DNA of 64,000 nt from Pseudoips prasinana (GCA_951640165.1 OX621246.1:36660501-36724500); one strand, 5' to 3'. Shown: positions 1 through 11,585, counted from the first letter of the stretch. The notes: generated by a model from the sequence alone, not told the origin. Numbers and translations: made by a program.

Positions 1-266
1 TTTAAACTTTAGTACATTGAGAATGTACATAGGCGGACTTAATGCCAAAGGCATTTTCGACCAGTCAACCTTAGGGTAGTGCAGAGAGATCGTGGCAGGT
101 GTATTTGGGTTATATAAAATGTATTTTTACTTATTATTCATATAATCAAACTTAATAATTACGAACACTATATATAATATATATAATAGATACTATACAA
201 TAGATACTATATGATTTTAATTTAATGAATACTATACTATAACATACTATACAATAATAAATATAA

Positions 267-3218
267 TTATTGACGAGACATTTCTGTGTGTAGTTTCTTA
301 GAAATATACTCACGAACTTTCGTTTTAAACGCGAAGCGAGTCTTAGCCATCCTGATTCCAACAGGAAGCTCATTCCAAAGAAGTATAGATTGGACAAAGA
401 AAGAGCAGTGAATGAAGTCAGAGCTGTGAGGTGGACATCGTAAAAGACGATTATGACTAGAGCGGAGAGTCTTACTATGATTAGCAGAAAGGTATTGAAA
501 GTGAGGCGTTAAATAAGAAGGAACGGTAGGAGAGTCCAGTATGGAGAAAAGTGTGGTGAGCGCCCTCAAATTTCTTCGCTGGCGAATGGGCAACCAGTTT
601 AACTGGGTACGGTAAGCAGATACATGATCATACTTACGAAGATTGAAAACGAATCGAATGCAGTTATTCAGAAGTCGGTCAAGTTTGTTAAGAAGATCTG
701 CATTCAGGTCAAAGTAGCACACATCACCATAGTCGATAATAGGAAATATTAGAGTCTGCACAAGCATTACTTTTGTTCTGGATGGAAGGAAATTTCTAAG
801 CTTATAAAATGACCGTAGAATCCCAGTAATTCTCTGGCTGATCCCAGAAATGTGGCTTTGCCAGTTTAGGTGGTTGTCAATTACCAGTCCGAGATCTTTG
901 ACTTTTTGGCTAATGGGGATATGAGAGTTGTCAAAAATAATAGGCGGCAAACTGCCAACATCTACCTTGCACATCATCCTTGAGCTACCCACTATGATTG
1001 CTTGGCACTTTGATGGGTTGACAGTTAAGCCAAAATTATATGACGAGGTTTTTAAAAATTCTAAGTCATGATTTATCTTATTAATCGCCTCTGGCAAACT
1101 ATTGACACTCGCCTGGGCGTACAGTTGCAGATCGTCAGCATAAAGATGATACGCACTCTGAAGATCACGAGTTAAAAGGTTTATAAATACTGAAAACAAG
1201 AGAGGTGAGAGAATACCGCCTTGAGGGACACCAGTTTCTAAGTTGCACCAATTTGATGACGCTTCACCATGGCGAACCGACTGCTGGCGCTCTCGAAGAT
1301 AAGAGGAAAACCACTCCAGCGTTTCATCAGAGATCATAAGATGGGAGAGGATGGATAAGAGGATATCGTGACTGACGGTATTAAAAGCATTTGAAAAGTC
1401 GATCAACACCAGCACAGTGAGGTTGGTCGCCTCCATGCCGGCTCTAATATCGCCAGTCACTTTAAGGAGCGCCGTGGTGGTACTGTGTCCTGGTCGGAAT
1501 CCGGATTGTAACGGGCTTATCAGCTTATTGGCAAGCACAAAATGAGATAGTTGCTTGTGGACACAGGACTCAAGCACTTTAGACAGGAAAGGAAGGATGG
1601 AGATAGGACGATAATGACTAGGAAGTGTCGGATTTGAAATCTTGGGAAGTGGACGAACATGAGCATAGCGCCATATGGAAGGGAAAAGTCGGGAATCAAG
1701 GGAATAATTTATAATATGGGAAATTGCAGGCAACAGTTGGTCAAGGATTGGTAATATCATGCGTCGGCTAATATCATCGTAGCCAACTGCATTGGATTTA
1801 ATGGACAGGATAATCTTTTTAATCTCATTTGAATCGACTGGGACAAAGTGAAAAGGATTAATGTTAGGACGCGTTAGACCATTTAGAAAGTTGATAGTCT
1901 GAGCCTTGGTCTGATGATCCATAGGAGAAGAGGTAGAGAAAAAAGTATTTAGGTCATCTAGTCGAAATGAGGTGGGAAGGTCTAAGTTACGCGATTTGCC
2001 GATACCAAGAGTCCCAAGGAACTTCCAGATACCGGCAGGAGAAGAAGATGAAATATTGTCATGAATGTGTCGGCGTTTAGCATTACGTACCATCTGATTA
2101 CACTTATTCCTAGCAACTTTGAAATTGTTCCAGTTTTCGTCGGAACGGTTTCGTTTAAACTTACGAAAGGCGCAGTCCCTACGCTTCATCGCCATCAAAA
2201 TCCCTCTCGTCATCCATGGTGCTGGTGGCCGCTTCAGAGTAACTTTTTTAATAGGTGCGTGAGTGTCATATAAATTTGTAACCGCTTGATTGAAACACAG
2301 TACCTTTTCATCAATCGATTCGGACTTATACAATAATTCCCAGTTGACCTCAGAAGCATCCTTACAAAGATTTTCGACATTTATCCGAACAAAAGAACGC
2401 AAATGCAGCACTTGAGGTTTAGGTTTGGGTGGCTTAAGGATGTAGGATAGGAAAATTAGGTCATGATGGGAAAATCCGGGAGCATCATGTTGCCCGTAAG
2501 ATGAGACTAAAGACGGATTGGAGGTGAGGATTAGGTCGAGCCAAGTATCATCACCCGAGGCATTATGGTGTGTAGCTTGCAATGGCAAAACATGTAAGCT
2601 ACTTGACTCGACTATATTTGTGAGTTTACGGGAACGGGGAGAGTTTGGAGCAAGGAGGTTGGTATTGAAATCTCCCATGATGATGTGGTGAGCATACTCC
2701 GAACCCAAAGATTCTAATACCAATTCTAAATCAGTGAAATAATCGACATTGGGTGGACTATATACGACACCAATAACGGTTTTGGACATTTTGATAGAAA
2801 CCTCAAGAAAAAGAAACTCGGCAGAGGCAGAATAATTACATGAAGAAATAGCTACAATCTTATACGGAAGGTCGGATCTTAAGTAAATGGCAACACCACC
2901 ACCACCTTTACCTATTCGATCATTACGTATAAGAATGTAACCAGGAAGAGGATACAAGATAGAAAGAAGGTGAGGTTTGAGCCAGCTCTCGGATATCAGG
3001 ACGGCATGTACATTACATGTCGAAAACGCTTCCAGTAGATCGCTATAATGACTAGGGATGCTTTGAGCATTCAAGTGACAGACATTCAGTGAATGCTTAT
3101 GACCTGCAGTAAACTTATCGTTTAAAAATGCACCAAGCGTGTCCCTAACCGAACAAAAGCTATCGTCATCAGATGCAATAGCAGAGTGAAATGACTCATC
3201 GTCTGAACTGAACGACAT
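267..3218 (-). CDS. LINE ORF2: APE-type endonuclease plus reverse transcriptase
   Basis: About 983 residues, starting at the methionine of MSFSSDDESFHS; the open frame extends upstream to 3296, but those codons are AT-rich leader-like sequence. The endonuclease lies at roughly residues 40-290, with LNVCHLNAQS, a glutamate in ISESWL, GDFNTN and a C-terminal SHHDLIF block, matching the catalytic motifs of APE-like LINE nucleases that nick the target. The reverse transcriptase spans about residues 490-760: LPSHYRPISILPFLSK, VLVLIDFSNAFNTVSH, TGVPQGGILSPLLFS and the catalytic YADD near residue 693. A thumb/C-terminal region follows. It makes the element's cDNA at the nicked target (target-primed reverse transcription, known for the family). 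No internal stop. Translation probably follows ORF1 on the same transcript, although 636 bases separate the two. Confidence 0.93.
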   Translation of the reverse strand: MSFSSDDESFHSAIASDDDSFCSVRDTLGAFLNDKFTAGHKHSLNVCHLNAQSIPSHYSDLLEAFSTCNVHAVLISESWLKPHLLSILYPLPGYILIRNDRIGKGGGGVAIYLRSDLPYKIVAISSCNYSASAEFLFLEVSIKMSKTVIGVVYSPPNVDYFTDLELVLESLGSEYAHHIIMGDFNTNLLAPNSPRSRKLTNIVESSSLHVLPLQATHHNASGDDTWLDLILTSNPSLVSSYGQHDAPGFSHHDLIFLSYILKPPKPKPQVLHLRSFVRINVENLCKDASEVNWELLYKSESIDEKVLCFNQAVTNLYDTHAPIKKVTLKRPPAPWMTRGILMAMKRRDCAFRKFKRNRSDENWNNFKVARNKCNQMVRNAKRRHIHDNISSSSPAGIWKFLGTLGIGKSRNLDLPTSFRLDDLNTFFSTSSPMDHQTKAQTINFLNGLTRPNINPFHFVPVDSNEIKKIILSIKSNAVGYDDISRRMILPILDQLLPAISHIINYSLDSRLFPSIWRYAHVRPLPKISNPTLPSHYRPISILPFLSKVLESCVHKQLSHFVLANKLISPLQSGFRPGHSTTTALLKVTGDIRAGMEATNLTVLVLIDFSNAFNTVSHDILLSILSHLMISDETLEWFSSYLRERQQSVRHGEASSNWCNLETGVPQGGILSPLLFSVFINLLTRDLQSAYHLYADDLQLYAQASVNSLPEAINKINHDLEFLKTSSYNFGLTVNPSKCQAIIVGSSRMMCKVDVGSLPPIIFDNSHIPISQKVKDLGLVIDNHLNWQSHISGISQRITGILRSFYKLRNFLPSRTKVMLVQTLIFPIIDYGDVCYFDLNADLLNKLDRLLNNCIRFVFNLRKYDHVSAYRTQLNWLPIRQRRNLRALTTLFSILDSPTVPSYLTPHFQYLSANHSKTLRSSHNRLLRCPPHSSDFIHCSFFVQSILLWNELPVGIRMAKTRFAFKTKVREYISKKLHTEMSRQ

Positions 3219-3854
3219 ACGGAATATATAAATATATATATATAATAAAATATTTATAAAGATATAATAACAAATTAAGCTTATTTTGTGGTGCAATATT
3301 TAGATCAGAACCAAATCTCTGCACCACCCGCCAGCGTACAAGCACACTACTACATACTACATCTAAAATATAAAACATCACAATAAAGTTAACATACATT
3401 AAAAAGAACGAAAAATAAAATAAAAGGAATAATGAGTAAAGATAACTAAGCAAAATAAATAACATGTCCAGTCGGAAAATATACAAAGGTACACTACTTG
3501 CCCACATAACGTGTAATAAAGTTACAGCATAAAACGAAACGTAATTATAGTTTGGCATCTGTAAATTTGACATTTGTTTGTTTGGGTCTTCAAGAAAAAT
3601 AATGAACAAAACTTACCTACAAAATAATTAATAAAACACTATATTCGATGCATATAAAAAACTAAAAAGCAAGTGAGTGGAGGGTAAATTAATTGGAATA
3701 TAAAACTTGTAGCGTAAACCACTCACTACATACACGGACATTCTTAAGGATGATATAAACACTAATTAGATATGTACGGTAAGTATCAACAATATTATAT
3801 GATACGACTGGGTTATTATGTTACACTCATGACACAACACAGTGAACTAACGGT
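3219..3854 (-). other. Long ORF1-ORF2 spacer of the LINE
   Basis: About 636 bases of AT-rich DNA separate ORF1 and ORF2. Reading frames here give only hydrophobic, low-complexity peptides with no recognisable domain. A TA-rich simple stretch (3225-3245) sits immediately upstream of the ORF2 start. No second element with clear ends was seen inside it, though a small nested insertion cannot be ruled out. Confidence 0.5.
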
Positions 3855-4586
3855 CTAATGCACTTTATTTTTCAGCTTTCCCGGGTCGAGCTTATTAGAA
3901 CTCGAAGATTCCTGTGACGCCTTTGGATACCTGGCTGTCAGTGCAGTCAGCTCTTCATGTGAAGTTAATTTGTGCCGTTTACCATCTGCTGTCTTAACGA
4001 AAATCGTCCCATCCTGGGACCATACTGATCGAAATCCGAAATATGCTTTTGTTTGGGAGAAGACAGCTTGCCTAATCCTAGTGAGGAATTCTTTCACCGA
4101 GATAAAGGATCCTTTCAAGCTGGATTTAGCTTTCCAGATTGCGGATTTGTCATTTATGCTAGATAGCCGTACAAAGATAGGACGGTGGCGGTCTTTACTG
4201 GGGGTCCCTAGCCTGTGACAAACCTTGATGGATGATGCAGAGATGTCAGTAAGCCCCATCTTGTTGTTAAAGACATCCAACAGTAACTCGGAACAGTGTT
4301 CATTCTCCTTCTCAGTGATACCAGAAAATATGAGTGCCTTCCTTCGATTTCTTGTTTCAAGAGCATCAATTTGATGTGAACATTCTCTGATTTGTTGCCG
4401 TAGAAGACCAAGGATGTTGTATGTAAGCTCCTTGAAGGACCGGAGCTCTTCAGCCACCTTTGCCACAGTGTCCTTCTGACCAGAAGTCACAGCGTTCTGC
4501 AGCTGACCTTGAAGATCATCAAATTTCTTGGCAATGTTCTCCTCAAGCTTGTGCTGTGTTGACAAAATCTCAGACAGTTGACTCAT
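3855..4586 (-). CDS. LINE ORF1: coiled-coil RNA-binding protein
   Basis: 243 residues. The first 100 residues are rich in charged and leucine heptads (around LSEILSTQHKLEENIAKKFD and onward), as expected for a coiled coil. Residues 100-215 resemble the RRM/C-terminal fold region of L1-type ORF1 proteins, with RRKALIFSGITE and a VCHRLGTPSKDRHRPIFVRL strand-like stretch followed by a helix-rich end. Such proteins coat the element RNA and form the ribonucleoprotein with ORF2 protein; that role is family knowledge, not shown here. It is the upstream cistron of the LINE on the minus strand. Intact from ATG to stop. Confidence 0.85.
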   Translation of the reverse strand: MSQLSEILSTQHKLEENIAKKFDDLQGQLQNAVTSGQKDTVAKVAEELRSFKELTYNILGLLRQQIRECSHQIDALETRNRRKALIFSGITEKENEHCSELLLDVFNNKMGLTDISASSIKVCHRLGTPSKDRHRPIFVRLSSINDKSAIWKAKSSLKGSFISVKEFLTRIRQAVFSQTKAYFGFRSVWSQDGTIFVKTADGKRHKLTSHEELTALTARYPKASQESSSSNKLDPGKLKNKVH

Positions 4587-4839
4587 CTTGGTTACAAATA
4601 ATATCCAGTGATATTTGTTATGTGCAGTGCAGTGTAGTTGTTGAGCTGGCAGGTGGTGTGATTATAGTTGCTAAATCACATAAAACTTTGTACTAATGTA
4701 AGTACTAGAGATTTAAGTATAAAAGACTGTAAATTGATATAGAAATACTAGTGAAATACTTTAAATTTAATTATAATATTAATTAGCAAATCGAAACACA
4801 TCTATACTTTTCTAACACCTACCCACCAAAAAACGTGTT

Positions 4840-5390
4840 CCATAGCAGCAAGTATTTCAGTTGATTAAATGAATGCAAGTTGCGGTTTATGACGTATTAA
4901 AAAAAACTACTTGCTAGATCTCGTTCAAACCAATTTTCGCTGTTAGTTTACGTGGTAATGTACATCATAAATATATATTTTTTAGTTTTATCATTCTCTT
5001 ATTGTAGAAGTTAGAGGGGGGGGGGGGACACCCATTTTACCACTTTGGAAGTGTCTCTCGCGCAAACTATTCAGTTTAGAAAAAAATGATATTAGGAACC
5101 TCAATATCATTTTTAAACACCTATCTATAGATACCCCAGTATGGGTACGATGACAAAAAAAATTGAGTTTCAGTTCTATGTATGGCGACCCCCCAAAATA
5201 ATTGTTCTTTTTCTATTTCAGTGTAAAAATCTTAATGCGGTTCACAGAATACATCTACTTACCAAGTTTCAGCAGTACAGCTCTAATAGTTTCGGAAAAA
5301 AGTGGCTGTGACATACGGACGGACAGACAGACAGACATGACGAATCTATAAGGGTTCTGTTTTTTGCCATTTGGCTACGGAACCCTAAAA
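4840..5390 (+). repeat. Dispersed lepidopteran repeat, copy 1 (probable non-LTR-derived 3' end)
   Basis: An inverted, diverged copy lies at about 44,510-44,930. Shared blocks include the run of G followed by ACACCCATTTTACCACTTTG, GAAGTGTCTCTCxxxCAAAxTATTCAGTTTAGAAA and GAGTTTCAGTTCTATGTATG. This copy ends in a CGGACGGACAGACAGACAGA stretch, then 'GGGTTCTGTTTTTTGCCATT' and 'GGCTACGGAACCCTAAAAA', a signature common in Lepidoptera genomes. It has no coding capacity. A poly-G run of about 13 at 5016-5028 is likely length-variable. Confidence 0.6.
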
Positions 5391-6289
5391 AGCGATATTA
5401 CAACACAAAATTTAATTTTATTAATTCGTTTAGATTTCTTTACAGCTATGACTTCAGTGCTTATGACATTAGTTTTAGGTAGTAATTGTGGAGGTTGCGT
5501 CTTTGGTCCATGCACAATAAAAATCTTTATGTCAAATGTGATATAGCTGAGAAAATATTAGAATAATACTTATTTGAATGTAGTGCCTACTTTAACGAAT
5601 ATATTATAAAAAGTTTACACAATACAAAGTCTGAGAATTTAGGGGGCTAATCTTTGCTGTTACGATCCACTCCAGCTAAGATATATGTAAGTATAGATGT
5701 CGTAATAATTTAGTAATAAACTTAAAGGTACTGTTATGTAATCTTATTAATATAGTGTTACCTGTATTACATTTAAGGCTACGAATACATCACTTAAGTA
5801 AGATGGGCTCCCTTTCTTCCTTCTATGTATTAATTAACACAAAGTTTTACATTTAGCAAACAGAGGAATAAGTATTGTTATTTTCGAACTTGTTCTGTGA
5901 CACCGACACAAATGGTCAAAGGATTGAACAGCCACTTTATACACTTTTCTATTTTGTTCCACAGATCGTTAGCTTTACATAGAGTTCAGTGTAAAACTCC
6001 ACTGGATTTTCGCCTAGTATCCTTTGAATGTCGAGACAATTTTGCTGAAATATGCAAAATTGTTTAGCTTTTGTGCGCAGTACTTTACATAAACGTTTTA
6101 CTACGTCCGAGTCTAGTACTTTACGATTATGTTACGACTGTACCCTCTTGTAATTTTGCATCGTATTTAGACTGAATTTATGTAACTGCTTTTATATTTA
6201 TACAAATAAAAAGTATGAATTATTTTAAAATTCCAGGATTCAATATTTATTCCAGGATGAATAATTGTCAAAGTTTTATCCTATTAAGA

Positions 6290-7400
6290 CAAGACTTAAC
6301 TTACTTAACATAATCTGGAAATTAACCTTCTTAAAACTAAAATAATGACATTCCACCCTCGCCAAAAAACACCGTTAGACATAAATTTTAGATTCAAAGA
6401 CTCTAAATTAGAAACTGTTTGTAAGTTCACTCTATTGGGCCTAGACATAGACTCACACTTTAATTGGAAGTCCCAAATACAAAAATTAAGAGCGAAGCTA
6501 TCTAAATTCTTATATGCATTCAGAGAGATTAAAAAGACTACAGACCTCAAAACTGCGATAGTCATGTACTATGCGTACGCTTACGCATGGCTTAAGTATG
6601 GTGTCATCTTATGGGGTAATAGTACTGACGCGCCTACTTTATTTACCATACAGAAAAAGCTTATTCGAATCATAGCTAATATACAAGAAGTCGATAGTTG
6701 TAAACCTCACTTTAGGGAACTGAAGATTTTAACCTTACCTTGTATTTATATATACGAAATTTGTAAGTTTGTACGTATACATCCCGAATTATACACCAAA
6801 AGAGAAGACATACAGAATAGATTTACTCTAAGACACAAAAACAGACTAAACATTCCAACATCACGACTTAAAATGCATTCATCAAGTGCATATGTAATGT
6901 CAATAAAAATATATAATAAACTACCGGAACAAATTAAGAATATAAATAAATATAATATGTTTAATAATAAATTAAAGCAATTTCTAAAACACAAAACCTA
7001 CTATAATATAAACGAATACATGAATGATAAACTATGACTGGAACTCCAACAGATATTAAATATTTAATTAAATTACTGTTACATTCACTTTGACATTCAT
7101 GCATTTTAAATAAACAATCGTATGTAGTATCTCAATTATTATAAGTTATGTATATTATATGAAGTGACATTAATATTGTATAAATTTTAATTATAATCTA
7201 AATATATTAAGTAGGTTTGAGTTATTATGTCTTAGATGAAATTATGTAATTTTAATGTTTAATTTAATTTAATGTACTTAATTACTCTAAACTTATGTTG
7301 CTGTGCCCTTACAGGGTCCATAACTGTACCTAAGCTTTAAGCCTATTGTTAACACCTTCACTCACATTATGGTATGCAAATAAATGAATATGAATATGAC
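6290..7400 (+). pseudogene. 5'-truncated jockey-type LINE (reverse transcriptase C-terminus and 3' UTR)
   Basis: An open frame at 6345-7037 (230 residues) matches the post-YADD part of jockey-superfamily reverse transcriptases: FTLLGLDIDSHFNWKSQI, an LKYGVILWGNST block, KKLIRIIANIQEVDSCKPHF, ending in YNINEYMNDKL. The frame appears to start upstream near 6300 (LKTKIMTFHP), so the listed ATG is internal and the 5' part of the LINE is missing. The 3' UTR runs to a tail of ATGAATATGAATATGA at about 7385-7400. Catalytic YADD is absent, so this is a dead 5' truncation, typical of LINE insertions. Confidence 0.85.
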
Positions 7401-7401
7401 T

Positions 7402-7810
7402 TTCCTGCTTTAGAACTTACAAATAAACGAGGTTGTGGAAGGGCATCCATGGAAATTAAACCACTATCCTGTCTTTAACTTTTCTTTCTGCTGATTGGGC
7501 TGATGATGAGTGATGAGCGGGCGATTGCCTTGCACACTATACACTACGCAAATCGGCGGGCTGTTGGTACACAACATTAGAACAATTTTTTTTTCGCCCG
7601 GGTGGCTAGATTTGAGCCGCTGCCTGGCAGATGCATTTGGCGATGCCGGCGCGCTAAAATGGACTTGGACGGTGCACGAGCGTGCCGGCCAAGAACGACA
7701 TCTATCTACCTATCGTTGCTCTTGGCGCGTTATGAAATAGAGCGTGAAAGTGAAAAAAATAATTCTGATTAGGCCAGTTTTAAAAAATTATTGTGATTTA
7801 TTATTTTAAA
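7402..7810. other. No gene recognised
   Basis: Between the two LINE tails. It includes a locally GC-rich block (7540-7735) with a 76-codon open frame that has no recognisable domain. Nothing supportable. Confidence 0.4.
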
Positions 7811-8220
7811 ATTAGTTGATCTACGTGGAAGCCTGACAATGCTTTTAAGAGCATAATAAAATCGCTTTTAGTTGACAAAGCTTATTATAATGTCTCCGAA
7901 TATCTAGCTGATAAGTTTTAGGACATATTGTTAGGACATATTGTAATTTAATTATAATATTAGGGTTCAAATCTTTTTACGACATGATTTTTAATTCACT
8001 TTTGACATAATATGGTAATTAGTTATTATTTATTCTTATTGTATACAGATTGTTATTTTCCTTTTTCTTTTATTTGACATAATTATTGTATATTCAAATA
8101 TTTGCACGCCATTGTATGGCAAACATGTCTGAACTAAATATGTTAATACGTTACATCTTACATGCAATTTCATTGTTATATGTATACACATGTTTATGCA
8201 AATAAATTACTTACTTACTA
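7811..8220 (+). pseudogene. Second 5'-truncated LINE 3' end
   Basis: Bases 7826-7921 encode the last 31 residues of a jockey-type reverse transcriptase (ending DKAYYNVSEYLADKF, then TAG), the same C-terminal signature as the LINE just upstream (YYNINEYMNDKL). An AT-rich 3' UTR follows and ends with GCAAATAAATTACTTACTTACT at about 8198-8220. Orientation is the same as its neighbour, so two related LINE tails lie in tandem. Confidence 0.75.
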
Positions 8221-8287
8221 AGTAAGGAAATCTTTATAAATCCTAAGTTTGCTATCCGATTAGAAATATATCGCAATAAATAAATAA

Positions 8288-8527
8288 ATATCTTGGGATG
8301 ATTAACATACTGCCATCTGATCCCAAACTAGGCAGAGCCCGTACAATGGCAACCAGATAAGTGATCAAAATATTTAGGCTTATGATATTACTAAATACAT
8401 ACATAGATTTCTATATTATAGATACTTTACACCCAGATATAGATCAAATAATCGTGTTCATCACACAAGGATATGTCCTGGGTGCGAATCGAACCCACGA
8501 CCTATGGCTTAGTAGTCCAGGGTCACT
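8288..8527 (-). repeat. tRNA-derived SINE, family A, copy 1
   Basis: On the minus strand it begins with a tRNA-like head (AGTGGTTAGTGACC as A box, GTGGGTTCGATTCGCACCCA as B box). It continues with a body ending in 'TATCTGGTT(T)CCAT ... GGATCAGATGG'. The same body recurs at about 11,980, 16,484, 22,435, 34,772, 41,602 and 42,318. In better copies the tail is an (ATT)n run after 'CCTAGGATATT'. RNA polymerase III internal promoter boxes are visible; there is no coding capacity. Confidence 0.8.
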
Positions 8528-8529
8528 AA

Positions 8530-9190
8530 CCACTATTTTTATTTTTTATTGTAGTTTAAAGTTCACCAACAAAAAGTTTATACAAGCTCATTTTAAACAT
8601 AATTATATAAGTAACAATTGCTGTATAACTTATTACTAATAGGTAAACTCCACATGTTCAAAACAATGGCACAGTTAAACATAACTAATATCTTAGATCT
8701 ACTTAACTATTATTAACTTAGTCTACATAATTAAACATTTGTAATAAAATAAATCATATTTACAAATTTCAAATAAAAATATGGTAAAAGAGTGAAAAAA
8801 CATCTAATCAAGTATAAATAACAGTAATATTAAACAGAATTTAAGAGACGATTTATAACGGCTTTGTGTTTAGTGAGGGGATCAGCGTGTAAATCAATAA
8901 CGTCACTATAACTGTTAACAATTTTAGTCATCCTTGCATAGGGCGAACCAGTTCCCAATACTGTTCTCCTAAACGGCGGACATAGTGGTGTGATAGGGGT
9001 ACGTGGCCTCGACGGAACGCGAAGCTTAAATAGTGACTAGATCAACAGTCCAAATATTGAAGAAATATCGAATATCAAAATCGGTCCTCCAACAAGGCAT
9101 AAATCACGTAACACACATGCACAAAAATATCATAAAGGTGAAGTAAAAGCATCCTGGTTGTTTAAAGTCGGATAATTACTATAATATAAG
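8530..9190 (-). pseudogene. 5'-truncated LINE, C-terminal remnant with 3' UTR
   Basis: On the minus strand, about 8840-8985 reads as an open C-terminal segment (LRRTVLGTGSPYARMTKI, then ADPLTKHKAVINRLLNSV and stop). About 300 bases of AT-rich 3' UTR follow, ending in an A-rich tail next to the head of the SINE at 8527. I take it as a decayed LINE end; the clade is not resolved. Upstream sequence to 9190 is probably part of the same element but carries stops. Confidence 0.5.
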
Positions 9191-9249
9191 AACAACATAA
9201 CTTGGTTCCTAAGAAATTTATTTTAACTTCATAAGTTTCTATAAACTTC

Positions 9250-9995
9250 TAACTAATCACGACACTAATACATAGGGTTTTGTTCTCTTTAATCGTTTCA
9301 CTATAGCTCTGTAATATCGAGTAGCTGGATGGCTTCGACGTTCACATGATGTTGAAGCCTATGTTCATGAGCTGTAGCGTATTTTAAAATGGTCTCTGCA
9401 ACGGAGTCCATCTTTAGGTCCCGGTGTAAATAATCATTTCTTATGTACCGAGATGCAAATACGACACTTTATTCTGGAATTTTTTTGATGATATTAATGT
9501 TGCTTTTTTGGCACGATCCCACAATTGTATGCCATAAGTCCATACGGGCATTAAAATTTGTCCGTATAACACAAGTTTATTATGTACGTGGCAGTACATA
9601 ATGAACTTGTGTTATACAGACAAAGAACGAAGGCGAAGATCTTCCAAGTAGCCAGTACATTTTTTTATATCGCAAATCCAACTCTTTTCTTTTCTTTTTG
9701 ACGTGCGCTTTCCAGCGTAATTTGGCGTCGAGTGTCATTCCTAGATATTTAGCAGTATCTGCGTATGGAACTCGTTGGTTGTTGATATATACCGAGAACT
9801 TATGCGGTCTTTTGTTGGTAAAGTCTACCTGTATGGACTTTGACTCATTCAATTGTATTCTACACTTTCTTGTCCAGTTGAAAACTTGGTTAAATCTTGG
9901 TGTAACCATAATAGTAAGACTGTCGAAATTTTCACAGATGATATATACATATTTCTGTTGCCTCTATACCAACAAATACTAAAAATCAAAATAAA
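9250..9995 (-). pseudogene. Degenerate jockey-clade reverse transcriptase fragment
   Basis: Minus-strand codons 9580-9909 encode a post-YADD segment (FNWTRKCRIQLNESKSIQVD, PYADTAKYLGMTLDAKLRWK). Downstream, in shifted frames, 9290-9570 still encodes the usual jockey continuation (MPVWTYGIQLWDRAKKA, HEHRLQHHVNVEAIQLLD). The two parts are separated by a foldback duplication (9557-9624) that changes the frame; further frameshifts and stops follow. The N-terminal half and YADD are missing. Confidence 0.8.
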
Positions 9996-11585
9996 AATTA
10001 ATATAATGTTTCTACAAGGTCCCTTTTAGTTACTGTCTTTTGTCAATAAACCCTAAAAGTTACTAAATAAACAATTGTCAACTAGTAGGTAATGGAATTA
10101 TGATATAAAATAAGACAGTATTTCTGGATATTATTTCTCAATACCTTCTTAAGTTAGATAGAACCTATAGGTAGATATGAACACGCCTTCTCTGTATAGC
10201 AATGTCTCGAACGAAATTGTGCCAGTCATGTGTGATTGATCGATGTTTTATTTACACAAGTCGGTATCGTCGATGGGCTATCTTATAATTCTAGAAATAT
10301 GGCGTAATATAAAAACGTAATTTTGTGTAACAGATACCACGAAGAAAATACGCCCTATTTTCTGAAAAGAAATGAATTAGGTAAGGAATGGTAATGTTTG
10401 CGTTGAGTTTTATGTGATGTTTTAGAAAAATACCTACTATATATTTTATTCTTGAGCGGGGTAAAGTATTCACGGCCTTATTCCATAACTAATAAACGAG
10501 CATAAATACTGTTTTTCTAAGTAATAATTAACGAGCCCGAGAGGGTTTAGTGTCTACCAGCGAAGATCTCGTATAACTAGAGTCGTAATACAAGTTTTAG
10601 AACAGACCTAGCGCAAACAAAATGGCTCCTATTATTAAACGCGTCGTTGGTCTGGCGATAGCGTGCTTAACAGCAGATAATGCGGTTCTGGGTCCATATC
10701 TCGGCACGGGCAGTAAAGTGATTTTGATATTTCTGTGAATAAAATCAGAACCAGCTCGAAGTCTGGAATTTGGCGGTATTGACGCGCCTATACTTGCCCT
10801 CTTTCCAGTAGTTTCGCTAGTCGTCCCATCGGATTATTGGAATAGAAAGTGCCCCTGTGTTTGCTCATGACTAGTCTCCATTGATACTAGCCATCTTTGC
10901 GGTCGCCGTGGCCGATCTTCGACCAAGACTTGACACCCATTAGTGCCCAATTTAAAATTTTGGCTTTCAATTAGCTAGCTAGATGTTGAGAGTTGCCACT
11001 GTGGCAGACGGAGTAGAAGTCTAACGGTTCCCCACCAAGATTGTAGAAGGGCCATCTCGGTAGAAAACCCTCACTAGTTAGTATGTAAGAAACTCTTTTG
11101 TTGGCCTTGTCGATATATTAAATTACGTTTTCTTTTGACATTTTTCTCGTCTTATAATCAATGTACAAAAATACCTTCGTCCCAAAAACAAGCGTTTTAG
11201 TTATTGACTCAACTCTACATATTTGCAGAAGGGAACGAACGATTGTTTTCCCTCGGAATATTGACGCAAATGTAACTTTAGCGGTAAATGTCGCAGGTCA
11301 CTCGCTACCTTCACGATGTGTGCTATAGGTAGCTTAACACTCACATAAATTACATGGAACTGTCTCATACAGATATATAATAATATAATATCCTCTTGGC
11401 CGAATTTCGGTCACGGCGGCCAGTCTTGATGGAGACCTATTGTAGTGTCGCTGGACATATATAGTTTGTATGTATGTATATAGTATGTATGTATTTAGTA
11501 TATGTACTGAGTACCAATGGGTACTGTTAACAAAGTTTATGTACACCGACAACTGCCCTCTTAAATAATCCCTATTATTGTCCAT
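9996..11585. other. Mostly unassigned noncoding DNA
   Basis: No gene is recognised. The subregion 10,600-10,960 is less AT-rich and looks like a dispersed repeat (short open stretch from an ATG at 10,621, then a block around GACGCGCCTATACTTGCCCT), but no second copy is present in the window to confirm it. Confidence 0.35.

Larger units (their letters stand above)
1..4700 (-). mobile_element. Full-length two-ORF non-LTR retrotransposon (LINE)
   Basis: On the minus strand this holds, 5' to 3': a short leader (about 4587-4700), ORF1 (3855-4586), a long spacer, ORF2 with endonuclease and reverse transcriptase (267-3218), and a 3' UTR reaching position 1. The last 60 bases read on the minus strand match the 3' end of a related LINE tail on the plus strand near 43,020-43,130: both carry an 'AAATGCCTTNGGCATT(T)AGTCC' type stretch followed by an ACTTTAAA/TAAA tail. 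The tail repeats themselves lie outside the window, so the true 3' end may be a few bases beyond position 1. Both ORFs are free of stops and frameshifts, so the insertion is probably young. It belongs to the jockey/CR1 superfamily by its APE endonuclease and YADD reverse transcriptase; the exact clade (Daphne- or CR1-like) is a guess. Confidence 0.85.
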
